Part shown: in pieces, positions 27,882-35,642 of the stretch
Position numbering within the stretch: position 1 is the first letter of the stretch
How the letters are laid out: each line of letters begins with the position of its first letter
Assembly (NCBI RefSeq): GCF_048268085.1
Contig: NZ_JBLWWF010000006.1
Span: forward strand, 124,001 to 188,000
Direction of reading: 5' to 3'
DNA length: 64,000 nucleotides
DNA from: Neptunicella sp048268085
Lineage (GTDB): Bacteria; Pseudomonadota; Gammaproteobacteria; Enterobacterales; Alteromonadaceae
Notes under the pieces: generated by a model
The model's input: the letters and a program-made list of their open reading frames with translations, nothing else
What the model was told of the DNA's origin: nothing
The model's database searches: none
Translations under genes and position numbers: made by a program

Positions 27882-27985
27882 TTATAAAAACATGCCGCCA
27901 GAGACTTCAATGCGCTGTGCCGTAATCCACTGATTATCGCCACTCAATAATGAGGCAAGCAGAAGCGAGTTCAGGTTTTTATGGA
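27882..27985 (-). pseudogene. remnant C-terminus of a short-chain dehydrogenase/reductase
   Basis: Read on the minus strand, the frame ending in the TAA at 27882-27884 gives SLLLASLLSGDNQWITAQRI followed by EVSGGMFL and stop. That is the standard last 30 or so residues of an SDR (the xxGQxIxVDGG/SGG ending). Upstream the similarity ends abruptly and no start codon, Rossmann motif or YxxxK follows, so only a fragment is left. The nearby LysR and MDR reductase genes may be what remains of the same redox gene group. Confidence 0.7.
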
Positions 27986-28036
27986 CTGGCTAACCTTGCT
28001 GATTAAAGATTACATACAAGGTTAGCCAATAGTACG

Positions 28037-28351
28037 CTAACTGTGTCCTTCCGCTTGCGCCAGACGCACTTCCAAAAATAATCGGCTTAGCAGCAAATTA
28101 TTGGAATGGTCCTGTAATGCCTTGGCAAAGTCGGCAATTTTGTGATTCACCTTTTCGACCGGCTCTTCTTTAACATTAAGCGATAACGAATATTCAAATT
28201 GATGTTCTTCCAATGCGCCTTTCATGCGATCAACGACCACTTCGGTCAATTTATCTGAAGCATTGGATTGATTAAGTAATGAACGAACTGTGTTTTCGAT
28301 GGAAATCCAGTCTCTGACTGATTTGGTAGGAAATTCAATAATGTTACTCAT
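28037..28351 (-). CDS. conserved hypothetical protein
   Basis: About 104 aa, function unknown. ATG at 28351 has AAGGA ten bases upstream; the GTG at 28360 is too close to that site. The opening MSNIIEFPTKSVRDW is followed by an amphipathic, mostly helical body with no signal peptide or membrane segment. The predicted protein is acidic to neutral and may be a small cytoplasmic partner or regulatory protein. No operon partner is adjacent. Confidence 0.6.
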   Translation of the reverse strand: MSNIIEFPTKSVRDWISIENTVRSLLNQSNASDKLTEVVVDRMKGALEEHQFEYSLSLNVKEEPVEKVNHKIADFAKALQDHSNNLLLSRLFLEVRLAQAEGHS

Positions 28352-28739
28352 AATTTTCACGTCCTTACATTAGTTGGATCTACGAAAAAGCGAGTGATAT
28401 GGGCTAACGCCCCCGATTTTTAACACCTCATACTTATTAAATTTATCTATTTCTCACTGTCAATTGAGTAAACAACAGGACAGCATTGCTCTGTTATACA
28501 GGAGATTCCCTGGTAAAAGCCAGTATTCAACATAAATTTTCTTAATTTAACTAACTGGCGATAATTGACCACTAGACGAAAAATCATTGTCGTTCTTTGC
28601 CTGTAGCTAGTGACTTTAACAACCCAATACACCGCTTAATTGATTACCTGCCCAAGTTTTGCAACATACTGATTTAAATTGGAATCGAACTTATTTAATG
28701 CGCTAATAGGCACAAAACGCAGTCTCTATCAGATTAACT
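28352..28739. other. gene-free spacer
   Basis: About 390 bases between the 104 aa hypothetical gene and the LysR gene. A 61 aa frame at 28447-28632 lacks a ribosome site and family features. No repeat or RNA gene is recognised. Confidence 0.5.
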
Positions 28740-29639
28740 TTACATCCCTAAAAGCTGGTTAAACTTGTCCCTCAACATGTCTCGAAGTATCAGTACTGCG
28801 GGGGTAATTTGTGTACGGCCAGGACTCATTAAATTCAACTCAATACTGGGAGAATGATAATCAGGTAACACCCTAACCAGTCTTCCAGCTCTGAGGTCTT
28901 CACTTAAATCCAAGCGGGATTTAAACGCAATACCTTTACCTGCAAGTGCCCAGCGGCGCACTACATCACCATCATTAGCACAACGATTACTCTGGACTTT
29001 AATTTTAACTCTGTCTTTATGCTCGGACAGTAATTCCCAGCGATCATTAATACGGTTGTTAAGTTGAAACACCAAACAATTGTGTTGTAACAGATCTTCC
29101 GGCTTTTTTGGCACACCAAAGGTCGTTAAATAACTTGGCGATGCACACAATATTCGATCAATAGTTGCGAGTTTAAAAGCCACCATTGAAGAATCATGCT
29201 GGTTACCATAGCGAATGGCTAAATCCACTCTATCCAAATAAAAATCGGCAATCGAGTCGCCCAGCAACAAACTAATAGATAACTCAGGGTGGCGATCCAT
29301 AATCTCATCCATCCAACCTAATAGTAAGTTACGCCCCAGATCCGAGGGAGCCGATACTCTTAATTCACCGGCAATTTCCCCTTTTATTGCATGGATAGCT
29401 GCTCTACCCGCTTCCAGATTAGCTAATGCTTCGCGACAATAAACTAAAAATCGTTCCCCTTCAGTTGTGAGCCTAAGTTGTCTGGTAGAACGAATAAACA
29501 ATTGAATTTGAAGTTGCTTCTCTAACCGTTTAAGGGCTGCACTGGCCGCCGCAGAGGTCATATCTAGTTGCTCGGCAGCCCGGGATATACTGCCGTTGTC
29601 AGCAGTGTGCACAAAAAGAACAAGATCGTTTGTATTCAT
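28740..29639 (-). CDS. LysR-family transcriptional regulator
   Basis: A 299 aa LTTR. The winged-helix domain is at residues 1-60 (DNGSISRAAEQLDMTSAAAS, AALKRLEKQLQIQLFIRSTR) and the periplasmic-binding-like effector domain follows from about 90 (GELRVSAPSDLGRNLLLGW). ATG at 29639 is preferred to the in-frame TTG at 29645. It belongs to the CrgA/AaeR-like group that typically controls a divergent oxidoreductase, here the MDR gene starting 140 bases away. The effector is unknown. Confidence 0.9.
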   Translation of the reverse strand: MNTNDLVLFVHTADNGSISRAAEQLDMTSAAASAALKRLEKQLQIQLFIRSTRQLRLTTEGERFLVYCREALANLEAGRAAIHAIKGEIAGELRVSAPSDLGRNLLLGWMDEIMDRHPELSISLLLGDSIADFYLDRVDLAIRYGNQHDSSMVAFKLATIDRILCASPSYLTTFGVPKKPEDLLQHNCLVFQLNNRINDRWELLSEHKDRVKIKVQSNRCANDGDVVRRWALAGKGIAFKSRLDLSEDLRAGRLVRVLPDYHSPSIELNLMSPGRTQITPAVLILRDMLRDKFNQLLGM

Positions 29640-29778
29640 TATCAAATATTTTTTGATTATGTTTCGCTTATTATCCTGTTTATAGCATGATTATATTCGT
29701 CAATAATAGTCCTACTGAATTTTACAACCTAACTAACCGTGTTACGTCACAGATAAAATCAAACAAACAGGATTAAAT

Positions 29779-30825
29779 ATGAAAGCAATTGGTTATTTAC
29801 AGCCTCAATCCATTGAACAGCAAGATTCGCTAATGGACATTGAATTGGCCACACCAAAAGTTACCGGATCCGATTTACTCGTTAAAGTACAGGCCATATC
29901 AGTTAACCCAGTGGATACGAAAGTGCGTTCTTCAGCAACCCCCAATGAGGGCGAACATAAAATCCTCGGTTGGGATGCGGTAGGTGAAGTGGTTGCCGTT
30001 GGCGAACAGGTTAGTCTTTTCAAGGTGGGAGATAAGGTCTGGTATGCTGGTGACATTACCCGCTCAGGCTCAAATGCTGAATACCAGCTGGTAGATGAAC
30101 GTATCGTCGCAAAAAAACCGGTTTCGTTAACCAATGCCGAAGCGGCAGCGATGCCTTTAACGGCTATCACCGCGTGGGAATTATTGTTTGACCGGTTAGA
30201 CTTTACCCCTTCAAAAGCAGGACAACCCCCTTCCCCCGCCGAAACGTCAACACCTCAGCCACATATTTTAATTACGGGTGCCGCTGGCGGTGTGGGTTCT
30301 ATTCTGGTTCAACTGGCCGTGCAGATCACCAATGCTACGGTGATAGGCACCGCATCCAGACCCGAAACTCAAGAGTGGGTAAAGCAGTTAGGCGCGCATC
30401 ACGTTATTAATCACCATCAACCATTATTACCGCAATTGAATGCACTTGGCATCGATAACGTTACTCATGTCATTAGTCTGACCCATACTGATCAGCACTT
30501 TGAGCAACTGGTAGAAGTGTTAGCACCACAGGGTAAGTTGGCGTTGATCGATGACCTCAAGAATCCGATCGACATTATGAAACTAAAGTTAAAGTCGTTG
30601 TCTTTGCATTGGGAATTGATGTTTACCCGCCCCATGTTCAAAACATGGGACATCAGCAAACAACATGATTTGCTTACGCAAGTGGCTAAACTGGTTGATG
30701 AGGGCGTGATTAAAACCACTATTGGTGAACATTACGGAACCATTAATGCCAGCAACCTCAAACGGGCACATGCTCATATTGAAAGTAAACAGGCCATGGG
30801 AAAAGTGGTTTTAGAAGGATTTTAG
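29779..30825 (+). CDS. zinc-type alcohol dehydrogenase-like MDR reductase
   Basis: A 348 aa medium-chain dehydrogenase/reductase of the quinone-oxidoreductase-like group (TIGR02817 type). The GroES-like domain contains ISVNPVDTKVR and LGWDAVGEVVAVGEQVSLFK; the Rossmann motif is ILITGAAGGVGSILVQLAVQ near residue 162. Cysteines for zinc are absent, so it should be an NADPH-dependent quinone/enal reductase rather than a true alcohol dehydrogenase. It is divergent from the LysR gene, its likely regulator. AAACAGGAT precedes the ATG. Confidence 0.9.
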   Translation: MKAIGYLQPQSIEQQDSLMDIELATPKVTGSDLLVKVQAISVNPVDTKVRSSATPNEGEHKILGWDAVGEVVAVGEQVSLFKVGDKVWYAGDITRSGSNAEYQLVDERIVAKKPVSLTNAEAAAMPLTAITAWELLFDRLDFTPSKAGQPPSPAETSTPQPHILITGAAGGVGSILVQLAVQITNATVIGTASRPETQEWVKQLGAHHVINHHQPLLPQLNALGIDNVTHVISLTHTDQHFEQLVEVLAPQGKLALIDDLKNPIDIMKLKLKSLSLHWELMFTRPMFKTWDISKQHDLLTQVAKLVDEGVIKTTIGEHYGTINASNLKRAHAHIESKQAMGKVVLEGF

Positions 30826-30841
30826 CCTGTAAGCACAAACA

Positions 30842-30872
30842 TTGACGCAAGGCCATGATGGCCTTGCGTCAA
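30842..30872 (+). terminator. hairpin downstream of the MDR reductase gene
   Basis: TTGACGCAAGGCCAT and its complement ATGGCCTTGCGTCAA flank a single base, forming a long perfect stem 16 bases after the stop. It is followed by AAACCATTT rather than a T-run, so it may be a stability hairpin or weak terminator. Confidence 0.55.
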
Positions 30873-30973
30873 ACCATTTCATAAATCCAATCACTACCAC
30901 ATTAATGCATTCTAATTTCGACGGCTTACTTTTATACAAACTCGACTACACTTAACTTTATTCACCGATATGG

Positions 30974-31837
30974 ATGTCACTGAATATGTTAAATCTCACA
31001 TTACGTTATACCCTTGTCATTATCGTTGTTGGTCTGCCTTTTTATTGCTTGTCCATACCACCAGCTAACCATCAGCCATTACAACTAGCCAATATTTATC
31101 ATGCCGGAATTCCGGTCAATGAATACTGGATAAGTGAAAAACTGGACGGTATTCGCGCCCGTTGGGATGGCACGCAATTACTGACCCGCAATGGCAATCT
31201 AATCCATGCGCCCAAATGGTTTGTTAAAGATTTTCCACAACAGAGTCTGGATGGTGAATTATGGATTGCGCGTAATAGTTTTGAACAAACAACCTCGATT
31301 GTATTAGATGACAAACCGGGTAAAGGTTGGCAAAAAGTCAAACTGATGTTGTTTGATTTACCCAATGACCCCGGCACTTTTAGTCAGCGACTGACCATAT
31401 TGGAAACCCTGGTCAGTAACGCCCATAGCCCTTATTTACAGCTGATCCCGCAATTTAGACTGGATAACGAACAACAGTTAACCGCCAAGTTAGATGAATT
31501 GGTCGCTCAAGGCGCAGAAGGATTGATGCTGCATCATCAGGATGCATTTTATCAAGATGGCCGCAGCGATAAGTTATTTAAACTAAAAAAGTATCAAGAT
31601 GCCGAAGCCACCGTTATTGCTCACCTACCCGGAAAAGGCAAATACCAGAATATGCTGGGCGCGTTGTTAGTAGAATTGGAAGACGGTACCCAATTTAAAA
31701 TAGGCAGCGGATTTAGTGACTTACAACGACAAAATCCACCGCCAATAGGGTCATTAGTTACTTTTAAATACTATGGGAAAACCAGCAGAGGCATACCACG
31801 ATTTGCCAGCTTTATGCGCGTCCGGGAGGAGCAATAG
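30974..31837 (+). CDS. secreted ATP-dependent DNA ligase (LigE type)
   Basis: A 287 aa minimal ligase. Residues 1-30 form a signal peptide (YTLVIIVVGLPFYCLSI), so the enzyme is probably periplasmic, as known for Lig E. Motif I with the adenylated lysine is WISEKLDGIRARWDG near residue 55, motif III is SLDGELWIARNSFEQ, motif IV EGLMLHHQDA and motif V DKLFKLKKYQDAEATVI; an OB domain follows (GSLVTFKYYGKTSRGIPRFA). It seals nicks in DNA with ATP. Its 3' end overlaps the convergent ArsR gene by 26 bases. An ATG 12 bases further in is an alternative start. Confidence 0.92.
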   Translation: MSLNMLNLTLRYTLVIIVVGLPFYCLSIPPANHQPLQLANIYHAGIPVNEYWISEKLDGIRARWDGTQLLTRNGNLIHAPKWFVKDFPQQSLDGELWIARNSFEQTTSIVLDDKPGKGWQKVKLMLFDLPNDPGTFSQRLTILETLVSNAHSPYLQLIPQFRLDNEQQLTAKLDELVAQGAEGLMLHHQDAFYQDGRSDKLFKLKKYQDAEATVIAHLPGKGKYQNMLGALLVELEDGTQFKIGSGFSDLQRQNPPPIGSLVTFKYYGKTSRGIPRFASFMRVREEQ

Positions 31838-32513
31838 TATATTTTTTGCAAAACTGTTTAAGACCCGCTGAGCTAAAACGGATAACGCGCGAATCCAGGT
31901 CCTGCTTTGCCCACTGACGAGTTAACGTGTCATGCAAAATCCACTTTCCCAAGCTCCCGGCCAGATGATTAACCCGTTCACTCCAGTCCAGACAGGACTT
32001 ACACAAGGGTCGTTTAGCTCTGCTCAGTGAATCAATATCAACGCCCATTTGCTCAAAGAAACCTTTGCCTTTATCTGTCAGCACAGTCATGTCTGATTTA
32101 TCCAGCAATATATCCTGTTCAACTAACGCCTTATACAATGCAACGCCCCATTCACCGGCCAAATGGTCATAACAAACACGGGATTTTTTTAATGCCGTAT
32201 CGGTTGGTCCGGTTACAATATTGGACGCATTCAAGCTGGCGCTAATATTCAACAGCTGTTCCAGCAATTCGGCAATAGTGTGATCTGTTAACTGAAAGTA
32301 CTTGTGCCTTCCCTGCTTACGTACAGTTAAAAGCTGGCTTTGCACCAGCTTAAGCAAGTGGCTGCTGGCCGTTTGCGCAGTGATGTTACCCTCCAGCGCC
32401 AGTTCGGTGGCGGTCAAGGCCTTCCCTCCCATCAATGCCATCAACATTTTTGCACGGACTGGCTCACCAATCAGGCTGGCAACAGTTGAAATATCTGGCT
32501 GGATTGAAATCAT
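31812..32513 (-). CDS. ArsR-family winged-helix regulator
   Basis: A 233 aa regulator with an N-terminal ArsR HTH (residues 1-90: LIGEPVRAKMLMALMGGKAL, ELALEGNITAQTASSHLLKL, RKQGRHKYFQLTD). The 140-residue C-terminal extension (SRVCYDHLAGEWGVALYKAL, then LCKSCLDWSERVNHLAGSLG) has cysteines that could sense a ligand or redox state. This long ArsR type is often found beside ABM-domain genes. It is divergent from the NIPSNAP/ABM pair and converges with the ligase gene, overlapping it at the 3' end. Confidence 0.88.
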   Translation of the reverse strand: MISIQPDISTVASLIGEPVRAKMLMALMGGKALTATELALEGNITAQTASSHLLKLVQSQLLTVRKQGRHKYFQLTDHTIAELLEQLLNISASLNASNIVTGPTDTALKKSRVCYDHLAGEWGVALYKALVEQDILLDKSDMTVLTDKGKGFFEQMGVDIDSLSRAKRPLCKSCLDWSERVNHLAGSLGKWILHDTLTRQWAKQDLDSRVIRFSSAGLKQFCKKYTIAPPGRA

Positions 32514-32520
32514 CGCTTAG

Positions 32521-32536
32521 TTCGATCCGCGTCGAA
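32521..32536. promoter_or_regulatory. candidate ArsR operator
   Basis: Inverted repeat TTCGA-N6-TCGAA in the short divergent region, eight bases outside the regulator start. Position and symmetry are suggestive; the sequence has not been matched to a known operator. Confidence 0.35.
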
Positions 32537-32589
32537 GCATGTATAAGTCATCCTGTTAGATTACCGCAAAATTCATGCGGAGACATACA

Positions 32590-32937
32590 ATGACAATTAC
32601 CTGTTTTATTGAATATCAGCTTGATCCGGCAAAACTGGAACAATTTGAGCAATACGCCAACAACTGGGCTGAGATTATTCCTTCTTGCGGAGGCGAGCTC
32701 GTCGGTTATTTTATGCCGCACGAGGGCAGCAACAATATCGCCTATGGCCTGATCAGCTTTAACAGTCTCGCCGATTATGAAGCCTATCGACAGCGATTGC
32801 GCGAGTGTTGTAACGGCAAAGATAATTTCAAATTTGCCCAACAACAACAGTTTATTTTACAGGAAAAACGCAGCTTTTTGCGGACGATCGATACCACCTA
32901 TATGCGACCTGCCAATACTGAGGTACAACCATGCTAG
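32590..32937 (+). CDS. NIPSNAP-family protein
   Basis: About 115 aa with a dimeric alpha/beta-barrel NIPSNAP fold: TCFIEYQLDPAKLEQFEQYA, SCGGELVGYFMPHEGSNNIA and YGLISFNSLADYEAYRQRL. ATG at 32590 has GGAG eight bases upstream; the GGAG is partly held in a CCGCA/TGCGG hairpin (32564-32580). Enzymatic activity is not known for this group. It overlaps the next gene by 7 bases, giving a tight two-gene unit. Confidence 0.88.
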   Translation: MTITCFIEYQLDPAKLEQFEQYANNWAEIIPSCGGELVGYFMPHEGSNNIAYGLISFNSLADYEAYRQRLRECCNGKDNFKFAQQQQFILQEKRSFLRTIDTTYMRPANTEVQPC

Positions 32938-33263
32938 CGGTTATTTTTGAAGTCACGCCCACCGCCCAAGGTCGGCAACAATACTTTGATATTGCTGCCG
33001 ATCTCAAAGCGGCATTAATCAAAATCGACGGGTTTATTTCAGTAGAACGTTTTCAAAGTCTGACCAACCCCGACACCTTTTTATCCTTGTCATTTTGGCG
33101 GGATGAAGAAGCAGTATGCCATTGGCGTAATTTGACCGAACACAGAGCGGCCCAACGACAAGGACGCGATACGCTTTTTGAACATTACCGTATTCGTGTT
33201 GCGCAAGTTTGCCGTGATTACAACCATCAACAACGTGAACAAGCTCCGGATGACAGGCTCTAG
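32931..33263 (+). CDS. antibiotic biosynthesis monooxygenase (ABM) domain protein
   Basis: A 110 aa single ABM domain (AVIFEVTPTAQGRQQYFDIA, GFISVERFQSLTNPDTFLSL, SFWRDEEAVCHWRNLTEHRA). Such small heme/quinone-type monooxygenases act on aromatic or reactive small molecules. Translationally coupled to the NIPSNAP gene, and probably under the divergent ArsR protein. Confidence 0.9.
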   Translation: MLAVIFEVTPTAQGRQQYFDIAADLKAALIKIDGFISVERFQSLTNPDTFLSLSFWRDEEAVCHWRNLTEHRAAQRQGRDTLFEHYRIRVAQVCRDYNHQQREQAPDDRL

Positions 33264-33296
33264 CTAACTTACACAGATTTAACACAAGGAATAACA

Positions 33297-33938
33297 ATGG
33301 AATTGCTTAACTATCTTAATCAACATTTTTATACTCGCGAACAACTGCTAAGCATTAGCCAGATTAGTGACGAACAAATGCAACAATGGCAGTCAGACAA
33401 AATAATGCCACAAGCCTCGTATCGCCTGGATATTCAGCTAGATTGCGACTCTTTTTTTGGTTTATCCACACAACATCAACAAGTTGAATATTATGCTAAA
33501 GGCTATATAAGCTGGATTGGAATACTGTCGACCGGCGTAGATACCAAGCAAGTATTTGCGCTTTTTAGCCAACGCTATAAAGCGCGTTTGGATCAGCTAC
33601 AACAGCAAGGATTTAGTAACAGGCACGATAAATTAAACCATAATTTTAAGGCGCATATTCAACAGGAATGGCGGTCATTTCTGGATGGCACTTACGGATT
33701 ATGCACCCAAAGCGGGCTACCGGAAGATATTGCCGCCAAGGAACTGGCCATCATTGTGATTAATCAATTCATTGAGCATCCCAGTCTATCAACAGCACAG
33801 TTATCACAACTGGAACAGGCAATTAATTTACTCGATAAAGCTAGCGCACTCTTTGCCCCACATGAACGTAAAACCAGTTCACGGCAACGTTTGGTAAATG
33901 ATTTAAGACGTAAATATGATTTAAGTGCCAGTTTGTAA
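33297..33938 (+). CDS. DUF6058-family protein
   Basis: A 213 aa helical protein that I place in DUF6058 from MELLNYLNQHFYTREQLLSI, ISDEQMQQWQSDKIMPQASY and the central GYISWIGIL segment. A Gln-rich body and a basic C-terminus follow. No catalytic motif, signal peptide or membrane helix. It comes 33 bases after the ABM gene, with AAGGAATAAC before its ATG, so it may belong to the same operon. Function unknown. Confidence 0.78.
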   Translation: MELLNYLNQHFYTREQLLSISQISDEQMQQWQSDKIMPQASYRLDIQLDCDSFFGLSTQHQQVEYYAKGYISWIGILSTGVDTKQVFALFSQRYKARLDQLQQQGFSNRHDKLNHNFKAHIQQEWRSFLDGTYGLCTQSGLPEDIAAKELAIIVINQFIEHPSLSTAQLSQLEQAINLLDKASALFAPHERKTSSRQRLVNDLRRKYDLSASL

Positions 33939-34001
33939 TGGGTTGAAGTCTGTCAGAACGGTGACTTTACGATGTAAATAAAAAATCAGCTTTAAGCGGT
34001 T

Positions 34002-34268
34002 TTACACATAAATATCCAGATGACCATCTTCGTCTTTATCATCATCGGATTCAGCATCCTGCTCTTGTTTGGGCTTTTTAGACTTGGCTTGATGCTTCTT
34101 TTCCTGTTTTTCACGGGCATCTCTTTCTTCAGCCGTCAGCGACTTTTCTTCGTCATTGGTTTCACGAATTTTGGCTTCTTTACTGACTTGCTCTACCTTA
34201 AATTCGTCTTTGACAATAGCAACTTGCCCTTCTCTGGGTAAAACAGAAAAAATTAAATCACTGACCAT
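34002..34268 (-). CDS. small charged hypothetical protein
   Basis: An 88 aa protein of unknown function. The first 30 residues look ordered (MVSDLIFSVLPREGQVAIV), then follows a long region of E, K, D and Q (about residues 40-80), likely a disordered or coiled segment, with an ordered end HLDIYV. Similar short charged proteins with a HLD(I/L) ending occur in related marine bacteria. Stands alone, upstream of the his promoter on the other strand. Confidence 0.6.
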   Translation of the reverse strand: MVSDLIFSVLPREGQVAIVKDEFKVEQVSKEAKIRETNDEEKSLTAEERDAREKQEKKHQAKSKKPKQEQDAESDDDKDEDGHLDIYV

Positions 34269-34470
34269 AGGTTTTATCTTATCCCTTGGGATCCCTTATC
34301 GTTGTTACAATCATATCGGATTAAATTGATTAAACTTTAACCACCTTAGTTAGTCTGACCGACGCTGGCAATATAAATTCAATCTTTTATATTTGTCTCA
34401 TCAACATGCAGCTTAAAACCGTTAGCAATAACAATGGGGTAAAAATTATAAATAAATACATAATTATCCA

Positions 34471-34499
34471 TTGCAATGCCACTACGCATTGGTTAATTT
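34471..34499 (+). promoter_or_regulatory. predicted sigma70 promoter of the histidine operon
   Basis: -35 TTGCAA (34471-34476), 17-base spacer, -10 TAATTT (34494-34499). Transcription would start about 30 bases before the leader peptide ATG. Read by eye only. Confidence 0.5.
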
Positions 34500-34537
34500 A
34501 TGCCTTCCTTAGCGAATAATGAAAACGCAAAAAAATT

Positions 34538-34582
34538 ATGAACAACCTGAAAGCATTACATCACCACCATCATATAGCATAA
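34538..34582 (+). CDS. hisL: histidine operon leader peptide
   Basis: A 14-codon frame reading MNNLKALHHHHHIA then TAA. Five consecutive His codons (CAT CAC CAC CAT CAT, 34559-34573) serve as the sensor: ribosomes stall there when charged tRNA-His is scarce and allow an antiterminator to form. It is the start of the his attenuator and is too short for routine gene calling. Confidence 0.95.
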   Translation: MNNLKALHHHHHIA

Positions 34583-34674
34583 CCTTTCAGGTTCGTGCTG
34601 GAAGGTCTATGGACACCTTCCAGTGGAACAGTTTAACGACTAAACCCCCGGCAGGTGACTACCGGGGGTTTTTT
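34544..34674 (+). promoter_or_regulatory. his operon transcription attenuator
   Basis: Three successive hairpins follow or overlap the leader peptide. AACCTGAAAG (34544-34553) pairs with CTTTCAGGTT (34584-34593), CTGGAAGGT (34598-34606) with ACCTTCCAG (34615-34623), and AAACCCCCGG (34642-34651) with CCGGGGGTTT (34662-34671) followed by T. The last is the terminator; stalling at the His codons would disrupt the first and alter pairing downstream. Confidence 0.9.
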
Positions 34675-34721
34675 ATTTCAGGTTTATACTTTTTCGATTA
34701 CAACAAAGGCGACATATAGCA

Positions 34722-35621
34722 ATGACAGATACCAACCGACTCAGAATTGCCGTACAAAAATCCGGACGTTTATGCGATGGCAGCATGGAACTGCTTAAAG
34801 CAATCGGGGTTAAACTTTCTATCCGTGACAGACTGCTTATTGCTCATTCTACCAATCTGCCAATTGATTTATTGCGGGTACGTGATGACGACATTCCCGG
34901 CTTAGTGATGGATGGTGTGGTCGATTTAGGCTTTATTGGTGAAAACGAGTTGGAAGAAAAAATGCTCGAACGCCAGGCAACCGGCCGCAATGCCAGTTAC
35001 CAGGAACTGACCAAACTGGATTTCGGTGGTTGTCGTTTGTCCATTGCGGTACCCAATGAGTTTAACTATCAGTCGGTACAGGATTTTAATGGTAAATCCG
35101 TTGCTACCACTTACCCTTACTTGCTGGAACGCTATTTTAAATCAGAAAATGTCGATGTCAGTGCCGTTATGCTCAATGGTTCGGTAGAAGTCGCTCCTCG
35201 TGCCGGATTAGCTGACGCCATTTGTGATTTAGTTTCTACCGGTGCCACATTAGAAGCCAACGGTTTACATGAAGTACAGGAAATATTCCGTTCCACCGCA
35301 GTGCTAATTCAGCGCAGCGGCACCATGTCTGAATCCAAACAGGCGTTAATCAATAAATTAATGCCGCGGATTGCTGGAGTAATGCAAGCTAAAGAAAGCA
35401 AATACATTATGCTGCATGCCCCCAAAGACAAGTTAGATCAAGTCAAAGCATTGTTACCCGGTGCGGAAAACCCCACCATGTTGCCGTTAGCAGGTAATGA
35501 CAATACCGTGGCGATTCACGTGGTTTGTACCGAAACGCTGTTTTGGGAAACCATGGAAAAACTCAAATCACTGGGTTGTAGTTCGATATTAGTCATGCCA
35601 ATCGAAAAAATGATGGGTTAA
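34722..35621 (+). CDS. hisG: ATP phosphoribosyltransferase (long form)
   Basis: A 299 aa enzyme for the first step of histidine synthesis, joining ATP and PRPP. The length and C-terminal ACT-like regulatory domain (MLPLAGNDNTVAIHVVCTET) mark the long, HisZ-independent form, allosterically inhibited by histidine. RIAVQKSGRLCDGSMELLKA opens the protein and DAICDLVSTGATLEANGL binds PRPP. First gene of the operon, right after the attenuator. Confidence 0.97.
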   Translation: MTDTNRLRIAVQKSGRLCDGSMELLKAIGVKLSIRDRLLIAHSTNLPIDLLRVRDDDIPGLVMDGVVDLGFIGENELEEKMLERQATGRNASYQELTKLDFGGCRLSIAVPNEFNYQSVQDFNGKSVATTYPYLLERYFKSENVDVSAVMLNGSVEVAPRAGLADAICDLVSTGATLEANGLHEVQEIFRSTAVLIQRSGTMSESKQALINKLMPRIAGVMQAKESKYIMLHAPKDKLDQVKALLPGAENPTMLPLAGNDNTVAIHVVCTETLFWETMEKLKSLGCSSILVMPIEKMMG

Positions 35622-35642
35622 CGGGCAGAGTAGACAACGAAA

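Noticed and set aside
28447..28632. 61 aa minus-strand frame
   Set aside because: No ribosome site, no recognisable domain and biased composition; probably chance in AT-rich spacer.
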